Source: Ascoidea asiatica (lineage: Eukaryota; Ascomycota; Saccharomycetes; Ascoideales; Ascoideaceae). Taken from it: a stretch of DNA of 64,000 nucleotides. The notes under the pieces were generated by a model. That model saw only the letters and a program-made list of their open reading frames with translations, searched no databases and had not been told where the DNA came from. The DNA is taken from contig BCKQ01000002.1 of assembly GCA_001600695.1 (NCBI GenBank), positions 434,001 to 498,000 on the forward strand, given 5' to 3'. Positions 18,377-28,733 of this stretch are shown here, piece by piece; the first letter of the stretch is position 1, and each line of letters opens with the position of its first letter. A program made the position numbers and the translations under genes.

Positions 18377-20293
18377 TTATATATTTAATTTTGAACTTTT
18401 ATTATCTTCGGCTTGTTCATTTAAGTCAAATAATTGATCAAGATACACACTTGGAGTTTTCTTTCTTCCATGTTGTTTGTTATTATTGTTATTTGTTACT
18501 GTAGAATTTCCAGTATTATTTGCAGTTATAATATTATTTGTATTTGTATTATTAGTATTAGTATTGGTATTATTTGAATTTAAACCAGATAATGAAATTT
18601 GATTAGAAAATAAAGAATAACTTCTATCTAAAGTTGGATTTATAATATTTGTATTGGAATTTAAATTTGAATTTGAATTAGAATTTGAATTTGTATCAAT
18701 GTTATTATTTTTTAAACTATTTACGTTTATACTTGAATTATTCATAGTCATTGAACTTATTATTGCAGTATTACCAATATTACCTGTGTTACCTGTATTA
18801 CCAGTTGCTCCAGTATTATTATTTTGAATTTGATTATTTGTACAAGTTATATTACTTGTAATATCTGAGAATGAATTTTTTTGATTATCTTTTGTATAAA
18901 TACTATTATCATTTAAATTTGGAGTTTGAGAAGGTGATTGATCAAATAATGAAGTTGAATTATTACGTGATTGATGATAAAATGAATTTGTATTCTGACC
19001 ATTAATACCAGTTAAACCAGTAAATTGAGGTACAATACCATTTTGAGATTGTAAATGATTTTGTAAATGAGATTGTAGATGATTTTGAGATTGAGTTTGA
19101 TACATGATTTCTGTTACTGGAGATATAAATAAAGATTTTCTTGTATTATCTTTCATTTCTTTTATGGATAAATGTAATTTTTTCTTATTTAGGTTATTGT
19201 TATTGTCATTATTGTTGCTATTATTAATATTATCATTTGATGTCAATAAGTTTAAGTTTGATAAATTATAACTATTTCTTAATTTTTTTCCAACAGGGTT
19301 ATATAAATCATCAATAGACTGATTATTATTATTATTATTAATATTAGAGTCAGGTTGAAGTAAACCTTTTTCAGCTTTATCATTATCAAAAGAAGAACCT
19401 GAATTTGAACCTGAATTTGAGCCAGAATTCGAATTTCTTGTATGATTTTGGATTGGATTCATTGAATTACTAATATTATTATTATTATTGAATCCATCAG
19501 ATATACCAATCATTTTACCATAATATTTATTATTTTCTAATAAATTCTTTTTATGTTCATTATTTGCAATTTTTCTTGAGATTAGATAAACTGAAAGATT
19601 AATTGTAGCAATAGTTAAGAAAATAAAGGCTAAAATTGCACCTAAAATTATAAAAACGGTACCATTTTTGAAACTTGTTTTTGAGATATTTGGATTATTT
19701 TGAGTTGGAGGAATTGTTGGAGAATATGAAGGAACTGAAGTAGATAAAGTTGGTAAATCAGACAGAGAAGTAGATGATAATGAAGATGAAGATGATGTGG
19801 AGGTTATTGTTGAACTCGAACTAGAACTTGAGCTAGATTTAGAAGAAGTTGTTGAGGTTAAAGATTTTGAACTTGTAGAAGTTGAAGTTGTAGATGAAGA
19901 TGAAGATGAAGATTTAGATGTTGAAGTAGAGGAAGTTGAAGTGGATGATGTAGAGGTTGTTGAAGAGGATGTGGTGGAAGTTGAAGAATCATCAGCAGCA
20001 GTAGTAACATCATCAGATGCAGTTGAAGAATCATCAGAAGTGGATGATGTATCGTCAGTAGTAGTTGATGTATCATCATCAGTGGTTGATATATCCGAGG
20101 TGGTTGATGTATCATCATCAGTTTTTGAAGTGTCTGAAGTTGATGTTGTTGCAGTTGTTGAAGTGTGTGAAGTTGTTGATGTTGTAGTATCTGAGGTGGA
20201 AGTAGATGAGGTTGAAGTTGAGGTTGTTTCAGTTGTTGCAGCTAAAGCATAAGTTGAAAATAAAGTTAAAGAAAGTAATATTGAGAGACGCAT
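18377..20293 (-). CDS. Mucin-like single-pass membrane protein, Csi2/Prm5-like
   Basis: 638 residues. A signal peptide (1-18, MRLSILLSLTLFSTYALA) is followed by a Ser/Thr-rich, presumably O-mannosylated ectodomain (19-200). One membrane span lies at about 211-238 (FIILGAILAFIFLTIATINL). A cytoplasmic Asn-rich tail ends with the motif RKKTPSVYLDQLFD near the C-terminus. This architecture, with a short conserved TPSxYLD-type motif, recalls fungal Csi2/Prm5/Ynl058c proteins, which are linked to cell-wall and chitin regulation or wall-stress induction. The assignment rests on architecture and my recollection of the motif, so it is tentative. A wall-stress sensor of another family is the main alternative. 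The antisense Val/Glu-rich frame at 19797-20252 is a shadow. Confidence 0.55.
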   Translation of the reverse strand: MRLSILLSLTLFSTYALAATTETTSTSTSSTSTSDTTTSTTSHTSTTATTSTSDTSKTDDDTSTTSDISTTDDDTSTTTDDTSSTSDDSSTASDDVTTAADDSSTSTTSSSTTSTSSTSTSSTSTSKSSSSSSSTTSTSTSSKSLTSTTSSKSSSSSSSSSTITSTSSSSSLSSTSLSDLPTLSTSVPSYSPTIPPTQNNPNISKTSFKNGTVFIILGAILAFIFLTIATINLSVYLISRKIANNEHKKNLLENNKYYGKMIGISDGFNNNNNISNSMNPIQNHTRNSNSGSNSGSNSGSSFDNDKAEKGLLQPDSNINNNNNNQSIDDLYNPVGKKLRNSYNLSNLNLLTSNDNINNSNNNDNNNNLNKKKLHLSIKEMKDNTRKSLFISPVTEIMYQTQSQNHLQSHLQNHLQSQNGIVPQFTGLTGINGQNTNSFYHQSRNNSTSLFDQSPSQTPNLNDNSIYTKDNQKNSFSDITSNITCTNNQIQNNNTGATGNTGNTGNIGNTAIISSMTMNNSSINVNSLKNNNIDTNSNSNSNSNLNSNTNIINPTLDRSYSLFSNQISLSGLNSNNTNTNTNNTNTNNIITANNTGNSTVTNNNNNKQHGRKKTPSVYLDQLFDLNEQAEDNKSSKLNI

Positions 20294-20561
20294 TCTTATT
20301 TATTATTTTGATTATATTTATTTATCTTATTGTTAATAGCAATGAATTAAAAAAGTGAAAGTGATTGAATGAAAAAGAGAATTTTATTAAAAGCAAAATT
20401 TTTATATTGTTTATATTATTAAAAAGCGAATGAATAATATGATATAAATTAATAAAAATATAAAGAAATAAACATAAAAAATTGAATTAAAAAATTAGAA
20501 TTAAATTTGATTAAAATTTACAAACTTCATAAATGATATTGATAATATTGATAATCTTGGA

Positions 20562-20606
20562 ATTATTGATAATATTGAAATTATTGATAATATTGAAATT
20601 ATTGAT
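20562..20606. repeat. 18-bp tandem repeat, 2.5 copies
   Basis: ATTATTGATAATATTGAA occurs at 20562-20579 and 20580-20597, then a half copy. Diverged relatives lie just upstream (20530-20560). Confidence 0.6.
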
Positions 20607-21177
20607 TTGATTAATGTGATAAGTAATATAAATTGATGAAAATTTTTAAAGAATAATAAGCTTTAATTTAAAAAAATTGATTAGCAATGTATTTAGATTA
20701 AGTATCAGAGTATTTGTATAAACTTGATTAATATAGTTGAGTATGAAAAATGATTAATATTTTTTTTTTAATAATAGAAGAAGAGATAAATATTAATAAA
20801 TTTTGGATAAGATAGAAATATAATTAAAAGGAGAGATATGAATAGTTTAGTATTAGTTAATAATCTTAGTATTGAAATAAATAGTAGTTGTTGTTAGGCA
20901 GTGACAGAGGGATACAGTTATATTTTTAGGTATTTTTAATGAAATATTTATTTATAGTTATTGAATATTTTTAAGAATAAAGGATAAAAAAGAATAAACA
21001 CAAAGATTGAAGAACAAAGAAAAGAAAAAAAAAAAAAGAATCTTGAAAAGTAAGAATATATCGATATATTATTATATTGATATATATTATTATTTTATTG
21101 AATTGAATATTGATATTTCAATATTTCAAGATGAAATAAATGAAATATATGGAAACATGAGAAATGAGATGAGTGAG

Positions 21178-21217
21178 AAAAAAGCAAAAAAGCAAAAAAG
21201 CAAAAAAGCAAAAAAGC
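21178..21217. repeat. 8-bp tandem repeat AAAAAAGC x5
   Basis: Five exact copies in a purine-rich tract of the CYM1 upstream region. In one frame they encode a Lys/Ala/Gln run, which explains the spurious open frame there. Confidence 0.7.
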
Positions 21218-22144
21218 AAAAAAACAAGAGAAAACAAGAGAAAATGGAGAATAAAAATTTACCTGGGCAAGAAACGATGAAAAAAACAGATCAAAAGCAA
21301 AACAAAAAAGCAAAATACACATAAAAATAGTAAAACCACCTGAAAACCAGATAAAACCCACAATGAAGCTGAAATTCGAGTGAGAATTCTGATCCAGAAC
21401 AATTTAGCATCAATTTATCAACAATTAACTAACAATTGTTACTTGTTTAGTGCTCGTGGCAGAGCGTGGACTTTTACGGAGCTGCTAAGCACAAACGCAG
21501 CATTTGCAACAAATGCGACAGAAGCAGCTCAAGCAGCCCAAGTACCGTGAACCTTATCCCCTGCCAGGCGCTCTGTCTTGTCTATTGACACGTGACAGGC
21601 ATGGTCTTTAGCTCTGGTTTTTCCCAATCGGGGCCCAAACAGGAGATGAAATTAAGGGGTTTTCACAGGTTCAGCTTCTTTAACGTAAGTTATTGGGCTT
21701 TGAAAAAACTGGTAAGTGTTGTACACGGTAATTTCATTTCCCCTTTCAGCACCGCAAGGAAAAGAAAAAGCACGGAAGTTTCCCTTCCGGTAATTTCTGT
21801 CACTTTTAGATTTCTCGGCTTTAATTAGGACATTACGTTGAAATATACAGGACCTCTTGCACTAACCATACGAAGTTGCTTTTCCGGTGGCGCATCCACA
21901 CTGCTGGTACTCCAACGACTGTCACTCACTTGATTCACTTGATTCACTTCAAATCGAGTGAAAATTTAATATATTGCAGAAGAGAATAAAGAGTAGAAAA
22001 CAAAAAAAAAGTATCAGCGCTAATTTATGTAAATGTTTATTAGATATTTAGATAATTTAATATCTTTTTAATCACATATTTTAATAGATCAATCAGTAGA
22101 TCAACCATTGGATTCATAAAAAGAAAGAGTAGACAATATCATTA

Positions 22145-25100
22145 ATGTTATCAAGGTTAAATCAGAGGAATATTCCTCTTAAATCTAGTATAAAATTAAA
22201 TAATAATTTTAGATTATTTTCAACAAATTTGAATCTAAGAAATTCAATGAAACTTTTAAATATTGGTGATAAAATTAATGGTTTTGAGGTTAAAAATATT
22301 AAAGAAATTAATGATATTGGGTTGGTAACTTTATTCTCTCATACTAATACAAATTTAAATTTTTTAAATATTGATCCAACTTTTAATAATAGTAATAATA
22401 ATAATAGTAGTTCAAACATTAATAATATTAATAATATTTATTCAATTTCTTTTAAAACTAATCCAATTGATAATTCTGGTTTACCTCATATCTTAGAACA
22501 TACAACTTTATGTGGTTCAAAAAATTATCCAATTAGAGATCCTTTCTTTAAAATGTTAAATCGTTCTTTATCAAATTTTATGAATGCAATGACTGGTCAT
22601 GATTATACTTTTTATCCATTTGCAACTACAAATTTAAAAGATTTTAAAAATTTAAGAAATATTTATTTTGATTCTGTTTTTAATCCTTTATTATTAAAAG
22701 AAGATTTTGATCAAGAAGGTTGGAGATTAGAACATGAAAATCCAGAAGATTTAAATTCTCCAATAATTTTTAAAGGTGTAGTTTATAATGAAATGAAAGG
22801 TCAATTATCTTCTTCTTCTTATTTATTTTATATCAATTTCTTAAATTCAATTTATCCTTCTTTAAATATATCTGGTGGTGATCCAAATTTTATAACTAAT
22901 TTAAATCATGATGATTTAATCAATTTTCATAAATTACATTATAATCCTTCAAATTGTAAAATTTATAATTATGGTAATATTCCAATTAATGATAATTTAT
23001 CTTTTTTAAATGATAATTTAAGTAAAATTTCACCTTCAACTACTTCTACTACTACTACAACAACAACTAATCTTACCTCAGATATTAGATTACCAATTGA
23101 ATTAAATGAAGATAAAGAAATTATAAAAAATTGTCCATTTGATCCAATGTTACCAAAAGATAAACAAATTAAAGCTTCTTTAACTTGGTTTGCAAATAAT
23201 CCAAATGATTTTTATGAAACTTTTTGTTTAAAAATTTTATCAAATTTATTAATTGATGGTCATTCATCTCCTTTTTATAAAAAATTAATTGAAAAAAATA
23301 TTGGTAATGATTTTACAATAAATACTGGGTTTGATACAACTACAAATTTAAATTCTTTTTCAATTGGTTTACAAGGTTTATCTTCAATAAAAGATATTGA
23401 AATTTTTAAAAAAATTGTATTTGAAATTTTACAATTTTATTCTGAAAATAATTTTAAAGATTCTAAAATTAATGCAATTTTAAGTCAAATTGAATTAAAT
23501 AAAAAAGATAAAAAATCAGATTTTGGTTTAAATTTATTATATTCTATAACTCCAAATTGGATTAATAATTATAATATTTTTAATCAATTATCTTTTAATG
23601 ATTATTTAATAAAATTTAAAAATGATTATAAACTTTCAAATGGTAAAATTTTTAATAATTTAATTAAAAAATATTTTTTAAATAAACCAAATTTAACTTT
23701 TATTATGAAACCAATTGAAAATTATAATAATTTAATTCAAAATCAAGAATTAAAAAGATTAAATGAAAAATTATTAAATTTAAATGATAATGATAAACAA
23801 TCAATTAATTCAACTGGTTTATACCTTTTAAAAAAACAAAATCAAAAAGAAGATTTATCTTGTTTACCAACTTTAAATGTTAAAAATGATATTCCAATAC
23901 AAGGTGAAAATTTCAATTTAGATTTTACTTATTATAATGATAATCAAATTAATTCAAAAATTAAAAATGAAATTAAAAATAAAACTGAAAATGAAATTAT
24001 AAATGAAAAACTAATTGAAAGTGAAAATAAAGAAAAAATTAATAAAGAAGATAAAAATTTGAATACAAATTATAAAATTTTAAAAAGAATCACAAATACA
24101 AATGGTTTAACATATTTTAGATGTAAAAAAAATTTAACAAATAAAATTCCTGCAAGATTATTACCTTATTTACCTTTATTTTCTGATTGTTTATTACATC
24201 TAGGTACAAAAACTAAATCAATGGCAGAAATTGATGATTTAATTAAATTAAATACTGGTGGTTTAAATTCTTCAATTTATATAAAACCTTCTGCAAATAA
24301 TAATTTAAAACCAAATTTATTTTGGGAAATTTCTGGTATTTCTTTAGATTCAAAAATTACTTTTATTTATTCAAATTGGTTAGAAATTTTAAATAATATA
24401 AATTTTAATAATTTAGATAAATTAAAAACACTTATAAAATCTTTATGTTCAAATAATTCTTCTTCAATTGCAGATTCTGGTTCTGCTTATGCAAGAAATT
24501 TTGTTGCAGCTCAATTATCTCCTGTAAGAAAATTTAGTGAATATCTTAGTGGTATTGAACAATTTAAATTTTTAAATAAGTTAAATAAAATTATTGAAAA
24601 TGATGAAGAAATTAATAAACAAATTATACCAAATTTATTAGAATTATATGATTTAATTATTAATAATGAAAATTTATCCTTTGCTTTAATAACTAATGAA
24701 AATTCAATGAAAGAAAATGAAATTTTAGTTGATAAATTTTTAAAAAATTTACCAGAAAAAAAATCAATTAAATCTTCTTCAACTTTAAAATCTATAAAAA
24801 ATTCTTCAAATTTATTAAAAAAAATTAAAACTTTTGAAGATCCAAGTTATTTTCTTGAATTGAAAAAAGAAAATGATAAAAAATTTGATCATAAAAAACC
24901 AACTTGTATAAATTTACCATTCCAAGTTAATTTTGCTTCTATGGCTCTTCATGGTTCAAATTATATTTCAAAAGATGGGGCTGCATTACAGGTTTTAGCT
25001 CAATTACTTACATTCAAATATCTTCATAAGGAAATAAGAGAAAAAGGTGGTGCTTATGGCGGTGGTGCTCGTTATGGAGGAGTTGATGGAATCTTTAGTT

Positions 25101-25465
25101 ATTATTCTTATAGAGATCCAAATCCATTAAGAAGTATTGAATATTTCAAAAAAGCAGGAAAGTTTGCTGTTGAAAATAATTGGAATGAAACTGATTTGAA
25201 TGAAGCAAAATTAACAATATTTCAAAGTATAGACGCTCCAATGGATGTTAATTCTGAAGGTATGATGTTTTTTAGAAATGGTATAAATGATGAAATGGTA
25301 CAAAAGAGAAGAGAAAATATATTAAATGTTACAATAGACGATATTAAAAAAGTTGCAGATAAATATTTAATTGCAGGTAGTAAAGATGATTGTAGTATTG
25401 CCGTAATAGGGCCAAAAACAGAAGAAATGAAAGATTGGAATTTAATAGATTTAAGCGTAGAATAA
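22145..25465 (+). CDS. CYM1: Mitochondrial presequence/oligopeptide metalloprotease (PreP, M16C)
   Basis: 1106 residues, against about 989 in S. cerevisiae. The N-terminus is a basic Ser/Asn-rich presequence. The inverted zinc motif HILEH is at 115-119, with the distal Glu216 in VVYNEMKGQ. Family blocks include CGSKNYPIRDPFFKML, MNAMTGHDYTFYPFAT and EGWRLEHE. In the C-terminal half, GGAYGGGARYGG carries the substrate-binding region of the second clamshell half. Cym1 degrades cleaved presequences and free peptides in the matrix. The extra length comes from Asn-rich (81-100), Thr-rich (~300) and Lys/Glu/Asn-rich (600-645) insertions in loops and the inter-half linker. Single exon. Confidence 0.97.
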   Translation: MLSRLNQRNIPLKSSIKLNNNFRLFSTNLNLRNSMKLLNIGDKINGFEVKNIKEINDIGLVTLFSHTNTNLNFLNIDPTFNNSNNNNSSSNINNINNIYSISFKTNPIDNSGLPHILEHTTLCGSKNYPIRDPFFKMLNRSLSNFMNAMTGHDYTFYPFATTNLKDFKNLRNIYFDSVFNPLLLKEDFDQEGWRLEHENPEDLNSPIIFKGVVYNEMKGQLSSSSYLFYINFLNSIYPSLNISGGDPNFITNLNHDDLINFHKLHYNPSNCKIYNYGNIPINDNLSFLNDNLSKISPSTTSTTTTTTTNLTSDIRLPIELNEDKEIIKNCPFDPMLPKDKQIKASLTWFANNPNDFYETFCLKILSNLLIDGHSSPFYKKLIEKNIGNDFTINTGFDTTTNLNSFSIGLQGLSSIKDIEIFKKIVFEILQFYSENNFKDSKINAILSQIELNKKDKKSDFGLNLLYSITPNWINNYNIFNQLSFNDYLIKFKNDYKLSNGKIFNNLIKKYFLNKPNLTFIMKPIENYNNLIQNQELKRLNEKLLNLNDNDKQSINSTGLYLLKKQNQKEDLSCLPTLNVKNDIPIQGENFNLDFTYYNDNQINSKIKNEIKNKTENEIINEKLIESENKEKINKEDKNLNTNYKILKRITNTNGLTYFRCKKNLTNKIPARLLPYLPLFSDCLLHLGTKTKSMAEIDDLIKLNTGGLNSSIYIKPSANNNLKPNLFWEISGISLDSKITFIYSNWLEILNNINFNNLDKLKTLIKSLCSNNSSSIADSGSAYARNFVAAQLSPVRKFSEYLSGIEQFKFLNKLNKIIENDEEINKQIIPNLLELYDLIINNENLSFALITNENSMKENEILVDKFLKNLPEKKSIKSSSTLKSIKNSSNLLKKIKTFEDPSYFLELKKENDKKFDHKKPTCINLPFQVNFASMALHGSNYISKDGAALQVLAQLLTFKYLHKEIREKGGAYGGGARYGGVDGIFSYYSYRDPNPLRSIEYFKKAGKFAVENNWNETDLNEAKLTIFQSIDAPMDVNSEGMMFFRNGINDEMVQKRRENILNVTIDDIKKVADKYLIAGSKDDCSIAVIGPKTEEMKDWNLIDLSVE

Positions 25466-25654
25466 AGATAAATTATATTCTTATTATTATAATGTATATA
25501 TAACATATGAAAATGGGCTTTTTTTGTCAAACTTTTTTTTTTTAATTTTGTATATAGATTAATAATGCCTAAAAAAACTCTTCAGAACATATGATTTCAA
25601 TTCTTTTTAATGTAGATAAATTTTACAAATTTTATATTATTTATTGAGATAAGC

Positions 25655-26305
25655 TTAAATAATATGTTTTGATCTAAAATATGATCTTAAATATTGGATT
25701 TGCCAAACACCTAAAGCAATTAAAGATATTATAATTAAAAGTGAGAAATTTTTAACTCTTGTATTTGTTGATTCATTTGTATTTCTAAGTCTTGCTTCAC
25801 GATTTTTCAAATAATTTAATTCATCAACAATTTCATCTGTTAATTCTTCAATTCTTCTTAATTCTAATTCAACTGGTTTTAATTTTTCTGCAGCTTGAAT
25901 GGCATTCCAATCTCTAGCTGCACTACCAGCTTCAATATCTAATTCAATTTCTCTGAATAAATGATTTCTACCACTAGATCTAACTAAAGTATTTTCGAAA
26001 CAAACATCAAAAGCAGCAGATGCATGAGCAGTAAATGCTACTCTTGTTGTTCCTGCAAAATCTTTCTTTCTTCTATATTCATTTCCGATACTATCGATAA
26101 TATTAAAATTTAATACTTGACCATCACCTACTTTACCGGATGATTCAATATTTACAACTACCAACTGACCTTCAGATATAAAATCTCTTATACATTTTGG
26201 ACTTGAACCTGCTGGTTGAGCCTGAACATCAAATCTTAATGCATTTGATAATCCTAATAAACAAAAAATAGTTATAGATATAATACTGAAGAATGACTGA
26301 AACAT
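25655..26305 (-). CDS. ERV25: p24-family cargo adaptor Erv25
   Basis: 216 residues. Signal peptide 1-22 ends ...GLSNA. The lumenal GOLD domain has the conserved Cys pair (C38 in PKCIRDF and the Cys in FDVCFEN). A coiled coil ([21 protein letters not shown]) and NESTN linker lead to one transmembrane span and the short cytosolic tail [12 protein letters not shown]. The terminal KHII and the sequence [18 protein letters not shown] identify Erv25 rather than Emp24. p24 complexes sort GPI-anchored and other cargo into COPII vesicles and return via COPI. Convergent with CYM1, 190 bp apart. Confidence 0.97.
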   Translation of the reverse strand: MFQSFFSIISITIFCLLGLSNALRFDVQAQPAGSSPKCIRDFISEGQLVVVNIESSGKVGDGQVLNFNIIDSIGNEYRRKKDFAGTTRVAFTAHASAAFDVCFENTLVRSSGRNHLFREIELDIEAGSAARDWNAIQAAEKLKPVELELRRIEELTDEIVDELNYLKNREARLRNTNESTNTRVKNFSLLIIISLIALGVWQIQYLRSYFRSKHII

Positions 26306-27182
26306 TGGAAATATTGAAAAAAATTATAAACAGTTAAATTATTGGAGTTAGAATACCAAAATGAACAGAATGAAAACAAAAACTTAAATGCCAATTATCA
26401 ATATAAAGAAGAAGTGAAATTATTATTGTACAATGGAGTATTTATTCTTTTGTTGTTGGTAAACAAATCTGAATTTTACATTAGTCGCTTTTCTTCACAA
26501 TATTTTTCTTTTCATACTTCCAGATATTTCAAAAACACTTTCGTGTCAAGTATGGTTGGTTTATTATGATTTACTCCCAGGAGCGCAGTTGCTGGTTATC
26601 GCGCTTACGTAATACACGTATATTTAAATTATTTGTAGATTCAAGCCTTGAATGCCTAAATAACATTAATGCTAAAGTGAAATAAGTTAATCCTAAATAG
26701 TTATTCACTTGAGTATTATTTTTTGTTTGTTTTCTAAATTATTGAACTAATATATACCTATATATATATATATATAATGTTATTGAAATAAGTGAAGAAA
26801 GAGAAAAAAGAGTTGAGTGATATGAGGTGATACAAAGATGAATCATAAAGCAAATTAATTTTTTTTAACTATTCATTGAATAGTTTTTTTAGTTGTACTA
26901 CACAATATTTGCTTCCAACAAGAAGAATATACAGAAAAAAATAATAAACAAAAAGAAATAAGTAATAATACTTCTTTTTATATTATATATATATGTGTAT
27001 ATTCTATTTATTGGAAATTTTATTGAAAATTCTTGAAATTATCTATATAATGTATTCCTGATGAGTTTAATCGATCTGATGTTCAATTCAACTCATTATA
27101 CTACAGGCTGAATTCTAAATTGAATCGAAAAAAAAAAATAACTGAAAACATTTATACTTTCAGTGAATAATATAAAATATTA
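26306..27182. promoter_or_regulatory. ERV25 upstream region and ACH1 3' region
   Basis: An 877-bp gap between two minus-strand genes. It contains a TATA-type dinucleotide run (about 26756-26776) and a perfect 9-bp hairpin followed by seven T (26867-26892: AACTATTCA, T, TGAATAGTT). GC rises slightly at about 26575-26625, nearest the ERV25 start. No supported gene; the frame at 26342-26569 is noise. Confidence 0.4.
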
Positions 27183-28733
27183 CTACCATGAACTTAATTT
27201 CATTGTTCCTTCATTTTCAAAATTTATATGCATTTTGAATGCATCTGCTAAAATATGAGGTTCGTGAAGACATTTCTTTTTTGTTGCATAAAATTCAGCT
27301 CTTTTTAAATATTCTAATAATTGATCTTTGTAATCTGGATGAGAACAATTTTGAATAATTTCTCTTGCTCTTTCTCTAGGTGATAATCCTCTTAAATCAG
27401 CTAAACCTTGTTCTGTTACTAAAATATCTAAATCATGTTCAGTTTGATCAACATGAGAAGAAAATGGAACAATACATGAAATACCAGTTGGATCAACTTT
27501 AGATTTTCTTGCCGATGGAGTATGCATTATTGATAATTTTGCATTTCTTAAGAAATCTCCAGAACCTCCAATTCCATGAAGCATTTTAGAACCTGAAACA
27601 TTAGTTGAATTTGCATGTGCATAAATATCAACTTCTACAGGAGTATTCATTGCTATAACACCTAATCTTCTAATAATTTCTGGAGAATTTGAAACGGTTT
27701 GAGATCTTAAACATAATTTTTTTGAAAACAATTCATAATTATTAAAAAATCTTTCAAACCCGGCTTCTGTTAATCTTATTGCTGAAGCTGTAGCATAATC
27801 TAAAGCACCATTTTCAAAAAAATCTAAGAAAGAATCTTGCAAAACTTCAGTCCAAACATTTAAATTTTTGAAAGAAGCAGAAGCTAAACCTTCAATAACA
27901 GCATTTGCAATATTTCCTATACCAGATTGTAAAGGATGTAAATTTTCTGGTATTCTACCATTTTTAACTTCATTTTCAAAAAAATTTATTAAATGATTTG
28001 CAATTGCTTTTGAATTTTCATCAGAAGGTGTATTTGGTGGAATTTTATTTGCTTTATTTGATTCAATAATTGCAACAACTTTATTTGGATCAATTGGAAT
28101 TCCATGAAGACCAGATTTATCATCAACACGTTTATAAGGATATGGAGGTCTATAAGGTGGATGCATTGGCATATCAATATCATGTAAACCTTCAAAAGAA
28201 GGATCTTTAGTATTTAATTCAATAATAATTTTTTCAGAAGTTGAAATAAGTTCAGGAATTGAGCCAACTGCAGGACCAGGAATTATTAAACCATTTTCAG
28301 TAATTGCAGAAGCTTCAATGATTGAATAATCTAATAAATCATTTTTTTTAAATCTTGTATAATAACCATAAGTTAAATCTTGTGGAAACATAGAAAGATG
28401 TTTATCAAAAAATTGAGTTGAACCATTATTTATTGAATTTGAAATACCTTTACCAACTTGATGAGGAGATCTTCTTAATACCATTCCATTATCAGCCCAA
28501 GTATTTTCTTCTGGACCTGCAGAAGCTCCAACAAATAAATTAAAACCAAGTTTACCTTGTAAATTATTTTTTTCAACATGTTCAGCTAAAGCCATTGGAA
28601 GAATTTTTGGAGCACCAACACCTGCAAAACCAGACCATCCAATATATTGACCATGTTTAAAAAATGAAATACATTCTTCCGGGGTTTTTAGTTTACTTAA
28701 AAATGGAGTATATTTGATTCTTTGTTTTAACAT
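27183..28733 (-). CDS. ACH1: Mitochondrial acetyl-CoA hydrolase / CoA transferase
   Basis: 516 residues (yeast Ach1 is 526). It begins [20 protein letters not shown] and carries the conserved [35 protein letters not shown] and [23 protein letters not shown] blocks. The C-terminal ITEQ-like segment is seen as [19 protein letters not shown], with [10 protein letters not shown] before it. The family is a CoA-transferase of two Rossmann-like halves, working mainly as a succinyl-CoA:acetate CoA-transferase in yeast mitochondria to detoxify acetate and feed acetyl-CoA. Single exon; start is the first Met. Confidence 0.97.
   Translation of the reverse strand: MLKQRIKYTPFLSKLKTPEECISFFKHGQYIGWSGFAGVGAPKILPMALAEHVEKNNLQGKLGFNLFVGASAGPEENTWADNGMVLRRSPHQVGKGISNSINNGSTQFFDKHLSMFPQDLTYGYYTRFKKNDLLDYSIIEASAITENGLIIPGPAVGSIPELISTSEKIIIELNTKDPSFEGLHDIDMPMHPPYRPPYPYKRVDDKSGLHGIPIDPNKVVAIIESNKANKIPPNTPSDENSKAIANHLINFFENEVKNGRIPENLHPLQSGIGNIANAVIEGLASASFKNLNVWTEVLQDSFLDFFENGALDYATASAIRLTEAGFERFFNNYELFSKKLCLRSQTVSNSPEIIRRLGVIAMNTPVEVDIYAHANSTNVSGSKMLHGIGGSGDFLRNAKLSIMHTPSARKSKVDPTGISCIVPFSSHVDQTEHDLDILVTEQGLADLRGLSPRERAREIIQNCSHPDYKDQLLEYLKRAEFYATKKKCLHEPHILADAFKMHINFENEGTMKLSSW

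Larger units (their letters stand above)
20294..22144. promoter_or_regulatory. Divergent promoter of mucin-like gene / CYM1, with GC-rich island
   Basis: A 1.85-kb head-to-head gap. The proximal half is AT-rich, with tandem repeats at 20562-20606 and 21178-21217. The island at about 21440-21960 is GC-rich and includes a CACGTG box (21589-21594) and CCGGTGGCGC (21884-21893). The frame 21007-21324 is a translated simple repeat, not a gene. Confidence 0.45.

Noticed and set aside
19797-20252. Val/Glu-rich 151-codon frame antisense to the mucin-like gene
   Set aside because: It is the antisense of Ser/Thr codon runs, a known shadow effect.
21007-21324. Lys/Gln-rich 105-codon frame
   Set aside because: Translated AAAAAAGC tandem repeat and A-runs.
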